A stretch of DNA of 14,015 nt from Sphingobium sp. CCH11-B1. Lineage in GTDB: Bacteria; Pseudomonadota; Alphaproteobacteria; Sphingomonadales; Sphingomonadaceae. The DNA lies in assembly GCF_001556865.1 (NCBI RefSeq), contig NZ_LSJY01000142.1, forward strand, positions 1 to 14,015. Direction: 5' to 3'. This document shows, one piece after another, positions 1 through 7,536 of this stretch (positions are counted from its first letter, which is position 1; every line of letters starts with the position of its first letter). The translations under genes and the position numbers were made by a program. Below the pieces are notes generated by a model. The model made no database searches, was not told the origin of the DNA, and was given only the letters and a program-made list of their open reading frames with translations.

Positions 1-48
1 CCGCCAGGGTCCCGCCTTTGCCGATCCGGGTCTCCTCTTCGAGGCGTG

Positions 49-1071
49 TCACCAGGCGGGGTGCAGCCGTTCCAGCCTCGGCGCGGTCGCGGCGGAATGG
101 TCGGATGCCTTGTCGTTCAGTAAATTCCAGCGCGCGGCCGTTCTGCGGGTCGAGGAGATGCCCGCCTCGAGCATATGCGGCATCACCGTTCCACAGGCTT
201 CCGGCCCGGTCGTCGCCAGCGGCGTGCCATGGCCCATGCCCGTGATGCGATAATCTTCGACCACGACCTGCCCGCTCGCATCCGTCCAGAAACGATGGGG
301 ATACCCGTCCACCCGGTCGATCGCGTTCGGCGTATCGCCTAGACCATGCACCGAAAGCCATTGTGCGAGAATCTCATCTGCGTTGTTCTCAGCGACGATC
401 GTGTCAGCAGCTCCGTGCCAGATGGCGATACTGGGCCATGGGCCGGGATGCCCTGCGGCGCGCCGCACCCGGTCGCCAAGGGCATCACCATCATATCGGC
501 CTGTCCCGCGCATCGCCTCGAGGGCCTGCTGCACATTGGACGCCGCGCCATAGGGAAGGCCTGCAATGATCGCGCCGCCCGCAAAAACCTCCGGATAGGT
601 CGCGAGCAGGATCGACGCCATCGCACCACCCGCCGACAGACCTGTGACGAAGATGCGCGACACGTCTATCCCATGGGCCTCCACCATGGCCCCGATCATC
701 TGGCGGATGGACAGCGCCTCACCTCGGTCGCGCGCATTGTCCGCAGGGGAAAACCAGTTAAAGCAAAGATTGGGGTTGTTGGAGCGCTGCTGCTCTGGGA
801 ACAGCAGGACGAAGCCATGCTCATCCGCCAGTTGAGACCAGCCTGAGCCGCGATCATATCCCGCCGCTGTCTGGGTGCAGCCATGCAGCACGACAACAAG
901 GGCGGGATCGTCCGCAACCTGCTCCGGAACATGAACCTTTGCCCGCAAGGCACCGGGATTGCTGCCGAATGCCGCCATATCTTTTAGGAGGCCTTCAGGC
1001 TCGTTCATCTGCGACCGGGCCATGGTGCGGATCGCTGCCATTTGGGCGATGGCGTCGGATAGCTTCCTCAA
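49..1071 (-). CDS. PHB depolymerase family alpha/beta-hydrolase esterase
   Basis: This is a serine esterase of the short-chain polyhydroxybutyrate depolymerase/LpqC-like family, about 340 residues from the start chosen here. Visible family blocks are VVVLHGCTQTAAGYD, LLFPEQQRSNNPNLCFNWF, the nucleophile elbow GLSAGGAM (Ser about 146), WHGAADTIV (Asp about 223) and GMGHGTPL (His about 281), a complete catalytic triad. No signal peptide or substrate-binding domain is visible, so the true substrate (PHB, other ester or xylan side chain) is open. I chose TTG at 1071 because GGAG lies eight bases upstream and translation then begins MRKLSDAIAQ, as I recall family members doing. ATG at 1104 and 1224 are alternative in-frame starts with poorer ribosome sites. 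It is divergent from the GST gene. Family assignment is firm; start and substrate are not. Confidence 0.9.
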   Translation of the reverse strand: MRKLSDAIAQMAAIRTMARSQMNEPEGLLKDMAAFGSNPGALRAKVHVPEQVADDPALVVVLHGCTQTAAGYDRGSGWSQLADEHGFVLLFPEQQRSNNPNLCFNWFSPADNARDRGEALSIRQMIGAMVEAHGIDVSRIFVTGLSAGGAMASILLATYPEVFAGGAIIAGLPYGAASNVQQALEAMRGTGRYDGDALGDRVRRAAGHPGPWPSIAIWHGAADTIVAENNADEILAQWLSVHGLGDTPNAIDRVDGYPHRFWTDASGQVVVEDYRITGMGHGTPLATTGPEACGTVMPHMLEAGISSTRRTAARWNLLNDKASDHSAATAPRLERLHPAW

Positions 1072-1079
1072 GCGTCTAT

Positions 1080-1127
1080 CTCCATATTCAATCCGGTGCT
1101 GCATTTGCTGCACTGCACAATATGGAG
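1080..1127 (-). promoter_or_regulatory. Inverted repeat that would mask the esterase ribosome site
   Basis: CTCCATATT and AATATGGAG form a perfect 9-bp inverted repeat separated by 30 bases. On the minus strand the downstream arm contains the GGAG that serves the TTG start at 1071. In a transcript the two arms could pair and hide the ribosome site. It could equally be a DNA operator, or chance if translation begins further upstream. Confidence 0.4.
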
Positions 1128-1381
1128 GCTGATCGCTCCCGCGCAAGCCCATCTGCCTTGCTGTCCCCTTATTCCGACATGACCGAAATAGCAGCTCGCT
1201 TGGCGAATCGCGCTGGAGTGACATTTATGGTGATGTCGAGCACCTTTCCCGGACCTTTTTGGCCACCCAGGCGCTCATTCTTGATCATCACATGCGGATG
1301 ATTCGCAGCTATCTGCTTTTGCGTTCGGCACCGCCCAACATCCTATGCCGATAGATAAGTCAGACGTATATCAATGGCCAG

Positions 1382-2017
1382 ATGACCCACGGGATTCTCT
1401 ACAGCTTCCGCCGTTGTCCTTATGCAATTCGCGCGCGTCTGGCGCTGGTCGTCAGCCGGACGCGCGTCGAACTGCGCGAGGTCCAGCTATCTGCGAAGCC
1501 AAAGGCAATGCTCACAGCCTCGCCCAAAGGCACAGTTCCGGTGCTTGTGCTGCCCGACAATAGAATTATCGACCAAAGCATTGACATCATGCGCCATGCA
1601 TTGGCTCAGAATGATCCAGAGGGCTGGTTGAACGGGCACGACCCGGAGTTGATTGCGAAGAACGATGGGCCTTTCAAATATGACCTCGATAGGTACAAAT
1701 ATCCCGAACGTTATGGATCGGACGCCCAATCCCATCGTAGCGCCGCTCTGGCATTTCTGCATGAACTGGAAAGCAGGCTGGTGAGATATCCCGCTTTGGC
1801 CGGTGGCACATGGGGGCTGACAGATGCAGCCATAATGCCGTTCATTCGCCAATTTGCTGCGGTCGACCAGAGTTGGTTCGACACTCTCCCGCTCCCGGCC
1901 CTTAAAGCTTGGTTAGGCGAAAGCGTCGCATCGGAACTATTTGCCACGGCGATGGTGCGCTCGGCGCCCTGGTCACCAGAACAGGCTGCAGTCCATTTCC
2001 CTTTTGAAAGTAGATAA
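1382..2017 (+). CDS. Glutathione S-transferase family protein
   Basis: This is a 211-residue GST-fold protein. Residues 1-80 form the thioredoxin-like N-terminal domain: YSFRRCPYAIRAR with Cys12-Pro-Tyr-Ala in the active-site loop, then GTVPVLVL with the cis-proline and a DQSIDIM segment matching the glutathione gamma-glutamyl binding turn. The rest fits the all-helical C-terminal domain. The CPYA motif suggests a cysteine-type (Omega or Beta-like) enzyme acting in thiol transfer or detoxification, not classical conjugation; this is inference. ATG at 1382 is the only start before an in-frame TAG at 1352, although no good ribosome site precedes it. It stands alone, divergent from the esterase and convergent with the oxidoreductase genes. 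The substrate cannot be told. Confidence 0.9.
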   Translation: MTHGILYSFRRCPYAIRARLALVVSRTRVELREVQLSAKPKAMLTASPKGTVPVLVLPDNRIIDQSIDIMRHALAQNDPEGWLNGHDPELIAKNDGPFKYDLDRYKYPERYGSDAQSHRSAALAFLHELESRLVRYPALAGGTWGLTDAAIMPFIRQFAAVDQSWFDTLPLPALKAWLGESVASELFATAMVRSAPWSPEQAAVHFPFESR

Positions 2018-2127
2018 ACCCTCGGGTTTAAAATGCTGAAACGCCCGATTCCGGCCGTCCGTGCACAAATTTGCTGATCCTGACCGCTGACTGTCAGCCA
2101 TTCCGAGTGCGGATATTTCGGCCAGGA

Positions 2128-4443
2128 CTAGATCAGCTTGTCGAGCGTCAGGGGCAGGTCGCGCACGCGCTTGCCGGTCGCATTGAAAACGGCGTTGGCG
2201 ATGGCGGCCGCGACGCCGGTCGTCCCGATCTCACCTATTCCGCGCGCGCCGAGCGGTGTGCGGGGATCGGGGATGTCGGTCCACAGGACGTCTATGTCGG
2301 GCACGTCAAGATGTACCGGCACATGATAGTCGACGAGCGACGTGCTCATGATGCGGCCGCTGCGTTCGTCGAGCAGTGTCTCCTCGGTCAGCGCCATACC
2401 CAGGCCCATGATCATGCCGCCCTTGAACTGGCTTGCGGCTGTCTTTGCATTCAGGATGCGGCCGCAGTCGAAGGCACCGACGAGGCGATCGACGCGGATT
2501 TCGCCCGTGACCTCGCTGACGCGCAGCTCACAGAAGTTCGCCGACGTACTGTGCATCGAATATTTCATGATCTCGAGCGGCGCCCCGCTTTCGCCGACCA
2601 CGCTTAGCTCGTCGCGCCCCGCGCGGCGCAGGATGGAGGCGAAGCTTTCCTGGCGGGCCGGCTCCGCGACGCTGCGCAGTCCTCCTTCGGCGAACTCGAC
2701 CTCGCTCGGCTTGAGGCCTGCGAGCGGCGTGTCGTTGCCGGCTAGCCGAACCAGTTCAGCCGCGAGCTTCCCGCTCGCAGCGCTGATGGCGGCCGCGAGT
2801 GAAGCGGTCTGCGACGATCCGCCGGCAAAGCTTGCGAAGGGCAGACTGGAATCCCCGATCGTCACCGTGAGACGATCGAGCGGGAGGCCCAGCCGATCGG
2901 CGGCATGCTGCCGCTGCACTGTTGCGGTACCCATGCCCATTTCATGCGCTGCGCTGGCGACATGGGCATTGCCATGAGCGTCGATGGTGATCCGCACGGA
3001 CGTGCCGGGCATGCGCATGAACGGAAAGGTGCCGCTGGCGCAGCCCATGCCGATCAGCCACTCGCCGTCGCGCCGCATTCCCGGTTGCGCGACCCGCCGG
3101 TGCCAGCCGATGCGCGCAGCGCCGAGGTCATAGGCCTGCATCATCGCGCTCTGCGAGTGCGGCGCGCCGCTCACCGGATCGCGGGTCGCGACGTTGCGCC
3201 GGCGCAGTTCGATGGGGTCGATGCCGATGGCGTAGGCCAGTTCATCCATCGCGCATTCGATCGCGAAGGTGCCGGGCGTCTCACCGGGGCCGCGCATGAA
3301 GCTGTTCGCCAGCAGATCGAGGTCGACATAATGCTGGACGATATCGAAGCTCTCGCTGGCGTAGAGCGAGCGGCCCGTGAGGGTGAAGCCTTCGTCGCAG
3401 ATGCTGTGCAGCGGCCTGACGCCATAGCCATGGTGCAGCAGCGCCTTGAGCTTGCCGTTCGCATCCGCGCCCAGCGCCACCCGCTGCTCTGTTTGCGTGC
3501 GCCCGCCGATCAGCCGGTGCATGCTGGCGCGTGAGAGGGCGACGCGCACAGGCCGGTCGGCAAGCTTCGCCGCCGCCGCGCCCAGTATCTGGTGATCCCA
3601 TAGACCTTTCGCGCCGAAGCCTCCGCCCACATAGGGGGAGCTTACCTCGACATCGCCGGCCTTCAGCCCGAATATCTTCGCGAGCGAACCGGCGGTCCCG
3701 TGGATCATCTGGGTCGCATCGTGAACGATCAGCTTGCCGTTCCGCCAGACGATCGTAGCGGCATGCGGCTCGATCGGATTATGGTTCTCCCAGGGCGTCG
3801 TATAGACGGCGTCGATCTTGAAGGCGGCCTCCGCGAACTTTCGGCTTGGGCCGCCCTTCTCGAGGCGATTGCGTTCGACGAGGATGGACTCGGGCGTATA
3901 GGCGCTGGCCTTGCCTTCCTCGAACCGCGTGCGCGCGGTCGGCGCGGCATCGTAGCGCATCCGGACCAAGGTGGCCGCATGATCGGCCTGCTCGCGTGTT
4001 TCGGCAAGCACCACCGCGACGACCTGGCCGTTCCAGCGTATCTCGGGATCCTGCATGATCGGCAATGTGTGATTGCCCGCGGCCTTGAGGTTGGTCATGC
4101 CGATCGGCGGCGGGACGCTCATTTTGGGCGCGTTGCGATAGGTCATGACGAGCGCGACGCCGGGTGCCGCCTCGGCTGCGGACACGTCGATATCGCCGAC
4201 GCGGCCGCGCGCGATCGTGGAATGGAGGAAGGCGGCATAGAGGAGACCCTCCATCGGCACTTCGGCGGCGAACCGCGCCGCCCCGCGCACCTTGTCGGGA
4301 CCGTCGACCCGCGACTGTTGCTCGCCGAGCGATACGGGCTTGTCGATCAGCGGATCGGGCGTCCCGCCGGGCAGCCAGCTTGCGGGCACTTGGCCGATGA
4401 CCGCGCGCACGCCGCCGACGATGGCATTTTGCAGCTTGGTCAT
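2128..4443 (-). CDS. paoC: Aldehyde oxidoreductase molybdenum-binding subunit (PaoC/YagR-like)
   Basis: This 771-residue subunit belongs to the xanthine oxidase family and resembles E. coli PaoC, which oxidises aldehydes to carboxylic acids with a molybdopterin cytosine dinucleotide cofactor. Visible are the N-terminal region beginning DGPDKVRGAARFAAEV, the cofactor-binding GGGFGAK, RGPGETPG, GGSSQTASLAAA and the C-terminal GARGIGEIGTTG, whose Glu (about 738) is the expected catalytic base. Length is slightly above the E. coli protein. Its ATG overlaps the stop of the FAD-subunit gene as ATGA, implying translational coupling in the order PaoA-PaoB-PaoC. No XdhC/PaoD-type cofactor-insertion chaperone follows; the next gene is the convergent GST. 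The physiological aldehyde is unknown. Confidence 0.95.
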   Translation of the reverse strand: MTKLQNAIVGGVRAVIGQVPASWLPGGTPDPLIDKPVSLGEQQSRVDGPDKVRGAARFAAEVPMEGLLYAAFLHSTIARGRVGDIDVSAAEAAPGVALVMTYRNAPKMSVPPPIGMTNLKAAGNHTLPIMQDPEIRWNGQVVAVVLAETREQADHAATLVRMRYDAAPTARTRFEEGKASAYTPESILVERNRLEKGGPSRKFAEAAFKIDAVYTTPWENHNPIEPHAATIVWRNGKLIVHDATQMIHGTAGSLAKIFGLKAGDVEVSSPYVGGGFGAKGLWDHQILGAAAAKLADRPVRVALSRASMHRLIGGRTQTEQRVALGADANGKLKALLHHGYGVRPLHSICDEGFTLTGRSLYASESFDIVQHYVDLDLLANSFMRGPGETPGTFAIECAMDELAYAIGIDPIELRRRNVATRDPVSGAPHSQSAMMQAYDLGAARIGWHRRVAQPGMRRDGEWLIGMGCASGTFPFMRMPGTSVRITIDAHGNAHVASAAHEMGMGTATVQRQHAADRLGLPLDRLTVTIGDSSLPFASFAGGSSQTASLAAAISAASGKLAAELVRLAGNDTPLAGLKPSEVEFAEGGLRSVAEPARQESFASILRRAGRDELSVVGESGAPLEIMKYSMHSTSANFCELRVSEVTGEIRVDRLVGAFDCGRILNAKTAASQFKGGMIMGLGMALTEETLLDERSGRIMSTSLVDYHVPVHLDVPDIDVLWTDIPDPRTPLGARGIGEIGTTGVAAAIANAVFNATGKRVRDLPLTLDKLI

Positions 4444-5426
4444 GGATGCGCTCCTGACAGGGCGGTCAGGACGGCGACCACAGTTCGTTCGACGAGGCCG
4501 ACCTTGAAATCGTTGCCCGGCAGCGGCCGCGCGCCGACAAGCTCTTCGCGGATCGCGGCAAGGAAAGTCTCGGGCGTCGGCGTCGCGCCGACCAGCGCCG
4601 CTTCCGCCTTTCTCGCCCGCCAGGGCTTGGCTGCCACGCCGCCGAGCGCAAGACGGGCTTGCGTGACGCGCCCATCGGCGACCCCCAGGCCGCCCGCGAT
4701 GGAAATCAGCGCAAAGGCGTAACTGGAGCGATCGCGGACCTTGCGATATTCGGCGTGGGTCAGCGCGTCAGAAGGAGGCGGCAGTTCGATGGCGGTGATC
4801 AGTTCACCCGGTATCAACACGGTCTCCACAAACGGCGTAGCACCGGGCAGGACATGAAAATCATTCAGCGGCACTGACCGATCGCCATCGGGCCCGGAGA
4901 GATGGATCACGGCATCGAGCATGGCGAGCGCCACGCACATGTCGGAAGGATGGGTGGCGACGCACTGATCTGACGCGCCCAAGATGGCATGATAGCGGTT
5001 GAACCCGTCGATCGCGTCGCATCCGGTGCCCGGCTGCCGCTTGTTGCAGCGCGCGCCTTCGACGTCGTAGAAATACATGCAGCGCGTACGCTGGAGGATA
5101 TTGCCCCCGACCGTGGCCATATTGCGGATCTGGGCAGAGGCGCCCGCGAGCAGCGCGCGGGCAAGCACCGGGTAGCGGCGGCGCACGAGCGGATCGACAG
5201 CAACGGCGGCGTTCTTGACCGACGCGTCGATGATCAGCCCGCCGCCTTCGCTTTCGCGAATGGTGCCGGGCGTGTGGCTGACGTCCACCAAGTCGCTCGC
5301 CTGTTCGACATTTTGCCGCAGAAGGTCGACGAGGTTGGTCCCGCCGCCCAGAAGCCTTGCGCCACTCTCCACGCGGGCGAGGGCGTCCGCCCGATCCGTA
5401 GCGCGAACATAGGTCAAGGGCGTCAT
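4440..5426 (-). CDS. paoB: Aldehyde oxidoreductase FAD subunit with 4Fe-4S site (PaoB/YagS-like)
   Basis: This 328-residue FAD-binding subunit of the molybdenum hydroxylase family passes electrons between the iron-sulfur and molybdenum subunits and an acceptor. The FAD motifs LLGGGTNLVDL (about 25-35) and MATVGGNILQRTRC (about 103-116) are present. Four cysteines at about 116, 127, 136 and 155 (TRC, ARCNKR, GTGCDA, DQCVATHPSD) match the extra [4Fe-4S] cluster insert that separates PaoB-type subunits from ordinary xanthine dehydrogenase FAD subunits. It overlaps both neighbours by ATGA. The cluster and the neighbours make the PaoABC assignment convincing; substrate remains unspecified. Confidence 0.94.
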   Translation of the reverse strand: MTPLTYVRATDRADALARVESGARLLGGGTNLVDLLRQNVEQASDLVDVSHTPGTIRESEGGGLIIDASVKNAAVAVDPLVRRRYPVLARALLAGASAQIRNMATVGGNILQRTRCMYFYDVEGARCNKRQPGTGCDAIDGFNRYHAILGASDQCVATHPSDMCVALAMLDAVIHLSGPDGDRSVPLNDFHVLPGATPFVETVLIPGELITAIELPPPSDALTHAEYRKVRDRSSYAFALISIAGGLGVADGRVTQARLALGGVAAKPWRARKAEAALVGATPTPETFLAAIREELVGARPLPGNDFKVGLVERTVVAVLTALSGAHP

Positions 5427-5929
5427 GCCGCTGTCTCCGTCAACATCGCCTCGATCGCCTCGACGATCCCATTATGTGCGCCGCAACGGCAGAGATTGCC
5501 GCTCATGCGCTCGCGTATCTCCGCGCGCGTCACGACCGGTGAGGCGGCGATATCGAAGGTGACGTAGCTGGGGTCGCCCCGGCGAAGTTCCTCCGCCATG
5601 CCGATCGCCGAGCAGATCTGGCCGGGAGTGCAATAGCCGCATTGCAGCCCGTCATGCGCGATGAAGGCATGCTGCAACAGGTGAAGATCGCCGCCTTCAC
5701 CTACTAGACCTTCGATCGTTCGCACGTCGCTACCGTCCGCCTGAGCCGCCAAGGTCAGACAGGACAGGACGCGGCGGCCATCGACAAGAACCGTGCAAGC
5801 GCCGCAGGCACCCTGGTCGCATCCCTTCTTGGTACCGATGAGATGAAGATGCTCGCGTAGCAAATCGAGCAGCGAGACCCGGGCATCGCCGGGCGGTGGA
5901 ACTTCCGTGCCGTTCACACATATAGTCAT
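5423..5929 (-). CDS. paoA: Aldehyde oxidoreductase 2Fe-2S subunit (PaoA/YagT-like)
   Basis: This 168-residue subunit carries two [2Fe-2S] clusters. The plant-ferredoxin-like set is Cys37, 42, 45 and 57 (GCDQGACGAC, then LSC). The alpha-helical set is Cys97, 100, 147 and 149 (CGYC, CRC). ATG at 5929 is chosen because GGAG lies seven bases upstream. A longer reading from TTG at 6007, overlapping the MarR stop, adds 26 residues with no hydrophobic signal and no twin arginine. E. coli PaoA carries a Tat signal and is periplasmic; no Tat leader is visible here with either start, so this complex looks cytoplasmic. The gene begins the coupled paoABC cluster, 74 bases after the MarR gene. Confidence 0.93.
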   Translation of the reverse strand: MTICVNGTEVPPPGDARVSLLDLLREHLHLIGTKKGCDQGACGACTVLVDGRRVLSCLTLAAQADGSDVRTIEGLVGEGGDLHLLQHAFIAHDGLQCGYCTPGQICSAIGMAEELRRGDPSYVTFDIAASPVVTRAEIRERMSGNLCRCGAHNGIVEAIEAMLTETAA

Positions 5930-5983
5930 GACTTGGCTCCATCCGTTGGCGCGATACGGCTCTTGCGATATCCCCCAACAAGA

Positions 5984-6018
5984 TACAACGAAGTTCGGAC
6001 TATTCAATCTTCGTTGTA
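5984..6018. promoter_or_regulatory. 10-bp inverted repeat across the marR stop, before paoA
   Basis: TACAACGAAG and CTTCGTTGTA are exact reverse complements separated by 15 bases, spanning the stop codon of the MarR gene and the start of the gap before paoA. It may be an operator for the adjacent MarR protein controlling paoABC, or an intercistronic mRNA hairpin. I see no second copy upstream of marR. Confidence 0.45.
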
Positions 6019-6435
6019 GACGATCTTTGTAATCATCGCGATGAACCGATCTCGTTCCTCAGCCGACAGTCGCGAAAGCATCAGCATATACATTTGACGA
6101 TAGGTCTCGACCTGGCCCTGGGCGTAGGTTGCGCCAGCCTCGGACAGCGTAAGCGCCACGGCACGACGGTCGGCTTCTATGCGCTCCCGCCTCAGGAAGC
6201 CTCGTTTCACGAGCCGATCCGTCGCCGAAGACAAGGTCGTCGTCGGCACCGCAAGGAAGCGCGCGACATCGGTCGGGCCGCAACCGGCATGGTCCGCGAC
6301 ATAGAGTAGCACGGCCTTGTCCAACTCGGCGAGCGGCCGCTCGGAGCGCCGGGCATCGGCCAGCTTATATCGCCGCGCGAAGGTGTCGAATGCAGTGCCG
6401 AGCGCGGCGAGCTGGTCTTCGGTCGGATCACTCAT
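6004..6435 (-). CDS. MarR family transcriptional regulator
   Basis: This 143-residue winged-helix protein has the MarR layout: an N-terminal dimerisation helix, DVARFLAVPTTTLSSATDRLVKRGFL as the helix-turn-helix (about 57-81), the wing RRERIEADRRAVALTLSEAG with the typical Asp-Arg-Arg (about 82-101), and C-terminal helices containing ERDRFIAMITKI. MarR proteins usually repress a neighbouring gene set and release DNA on binding a small, often aromatic, ligand or on oxidation. It is co-directional with and just upstream of paoABC, so control of the aldehyde oxidoreductase and of itself is the obvious inference. The ATG at 6435 has only a weak ribosome site. Ligand unknown. Confidence 0.92.
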   Translation of the reverse strand: MSDPTEDQLAALGTAFDTFARRYKLADARRSERPLAELDKAVLLYVADHAGCGPTDVARFLAVPTTTLSSATDRLVKRGFLRRERIEADRRAVALTLSEAGATYAQGQVETYRQMYMLMLSRLSAEERDRFIAMITKIVYNED

Positions 6436-6796
6436 TCTGCCCGCATATCGCGTCTTGACCTCGATTGGCCAGTGTTGCCTGCGGGAGAAGCGCGACTGCG
6501 TGCAACCTGGCGGAACTGCTCAAGACAGGAAGTGCGATGCTTGTCGATGCGACGGCTGCTTTGCATCCTCTGTCCGTGTCCGTTCTTTGCGGCACAAAGT
6601 TGAGGCAGAGGTGAATGGACGCAAGCAGCAGATCGTCCCGAGAGGTTCCATACACGGCCGACGCATCGCGCACGCTTAGCCATCATTTTTTCATTCCCAG
6701 CTGCGGACGGTCTCCTTTTCTGTCATCGAAGTTTGCGAATGGCGCGCAACGACCGCGATGAGAGGTTCTGGTTCCCCGCAGTAGCGAGGAGCGAAT
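6436..6796. other. Intergenic stretch with no recognisable gene
   Basis: These 361 bases lie between the MarR start and the recombinase stop. Short readings exist on both strands but none has recognisable composition or motifs. The promoter for marR should be within the first 100 or so bases, but I cannot place convincing -35/-10 boxes. A run of T near 6684-6690 is the only local composition anomaly. I found no clear attachment-site repeat. Confidence 0.5.
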
Positions 6797-7429
6797 TTAG
6801 ATTTCTGTAGCCTCCGCTAATGTCAAAGCGTCTTCCACATCCACTCCGAGGTATCGAACCGTACTTTCGATCTTGGTATGTCCCAGCAGGATCTGGACTG
6901 CGCGGAGATTGCCGGTCGCCTTGTAAATGATTGACGCCTTGGTCCGCCGAAGAGAATGCGTACCATAGTCCTCACCGGGCAGACCAATTCCCGTTACCCG
7001 TTCATCGACCAACCGCGCATATTGCCTTGTGCTAATGTGGGCAGCATGATCGGTTCGGCTCGGGAAGGCGAAATCATCCAGGGAGCCACCCCGAAGCTCG
7101 AGCCATTTGAGCAGGCTCGCGCGAGCATCGTCCATCAGCTCAAACTGAACAGGTCCGCCTGTCTTTTGCTGAACGACTGTGGCTCGGGTCCGAATTTTTC
7201 GATCGCAAACGATGTCGCTAATCCCGATCTTCACCAAGTCACAGCCACGCAGCTTGCTATCGATTGCGAGATCGAAAAGCGGACGATCCCGGAGCCGTCC
7301 GTGCTGATCAAGAAAGAAACGCACAGCCCAAATCTGGCGCGGCTTGAGCGCTCGCTTTGCTCCAACTTTGCGCTCTGCGTTCCATGAAACTCGCTCGCGA
7401 GCGGCGGGATCAAACTCTGATAATCCCAT
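6797..7429 (-). CDS. Short tyrosine recombinase / integrase
   Basis: This 210-residue protein is almost entirely the catalytic domain of a tyrosine recombinase. The active-site set is complete: Arg61 (DSKLRGCDL), Lys89 (QQKTGG), His158 and Arg161 (THSLRR), His184 (LLGHTKIEST) and the nucleophile Tyr193 (VRYLG). The usual N-terminal core-binding domain is absent or very short, so either it works with a small N-terminal segment or is a solo catalytic-domain form. AGGAG lies seven bases before ATG 7429, supporting an intact, expressed gene. By eye it is less GC-rich than its neighbours, consistent with transfer. It sits immediately downstream of the RNA-repair operon, on the same strand. Its target site is not evident. 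Confidence 0.92.
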   Translation of the reverse strand: MGLSEFDPAARERVSWNAERKVGAKRALKPRQIWAVRFFLDQHGRLRDRPLFDLAIDSKLRGCDLVKIGISDIVCDRKIRTRATVVQQKTGGPVQFELMDDARASLLKWLELRGGSLDDFAFPSRTDHAAHISTRQYARLVDERVTGIGLPGEDYGTHSLRRTKASIIYKATGNLRAVQILLGHTKIESTVRYLGVDVEDALTLAEATEI

Positions 7430-7441
7430 GACACTTCTCCT

Positions 7442-7458
7442 ATGGCCACAATGGCCAT
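7442..7458. repeat. Perfect 7-bp palindrome upstream of the recombinase
   Basis: ATGGCCA and TGGCCAT flank CAA, just ahead of the ribosome site of the recombinase gene. It could be an operator for that gene or part of a recombination site. There is no direct evidence for either. Confidence 0.4.
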
Positions 7459-7496
7459 GAGAAGAAACGCTAAAACGGACCTACGCACCGAGATGT

Positions 7497-7532
7497 GCGG
7501 CCGTGCTCCAAAACGCTCGGAGGCATGGCCGC
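7497..7532 (-). terminator. Hairpin after rtcA, possible operon terminator
   Basis: Four bases past the rtcA stop the transcript can form an imperfect hairpin: GCGGCC with GGCCGC, then TG with CA, then CTCC with GGAG, around a loop containing four U. There is no U tract after it, so it is not a textbook intrinsic terminator. It may be a Rho-assisted end or an mRNA 3' stabiliser. Its position closes the rsr-rtcBA transcription unit before the recombinase. Confidence 0.45.
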
Positions 7533-7536
7533 CACC

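Noticed and set aside
3700..4722. 340-codon open frame on the plus strand opposite the molybdenum and FAD subunit genes
   Set aside because: Composition is that of an antisense shadow in GC-rich DNA; the minus-strand genes carry all expected cofactor motifs.
5930..6007. TTG start at 6007 for the 2Fe-2S subunit, overlapping the marR stop
   Set aside because: It adds 26 residues without any signal or ferredoxin-fold content, whereas ATG 5929 has GGAG at a good distance and begins directly with the domain.
6432..6686. Short overlapping open frames on both strands upstream of marR
   Set aside because: They have no ribosome site, no motif and biased residue content; none looks like a protein.
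6774..6789. Small hairpin just after the recombinase stop as a terminator
   Set aside because: Only six pairs, including a G-U, and no U-rich tail on the minus strand.
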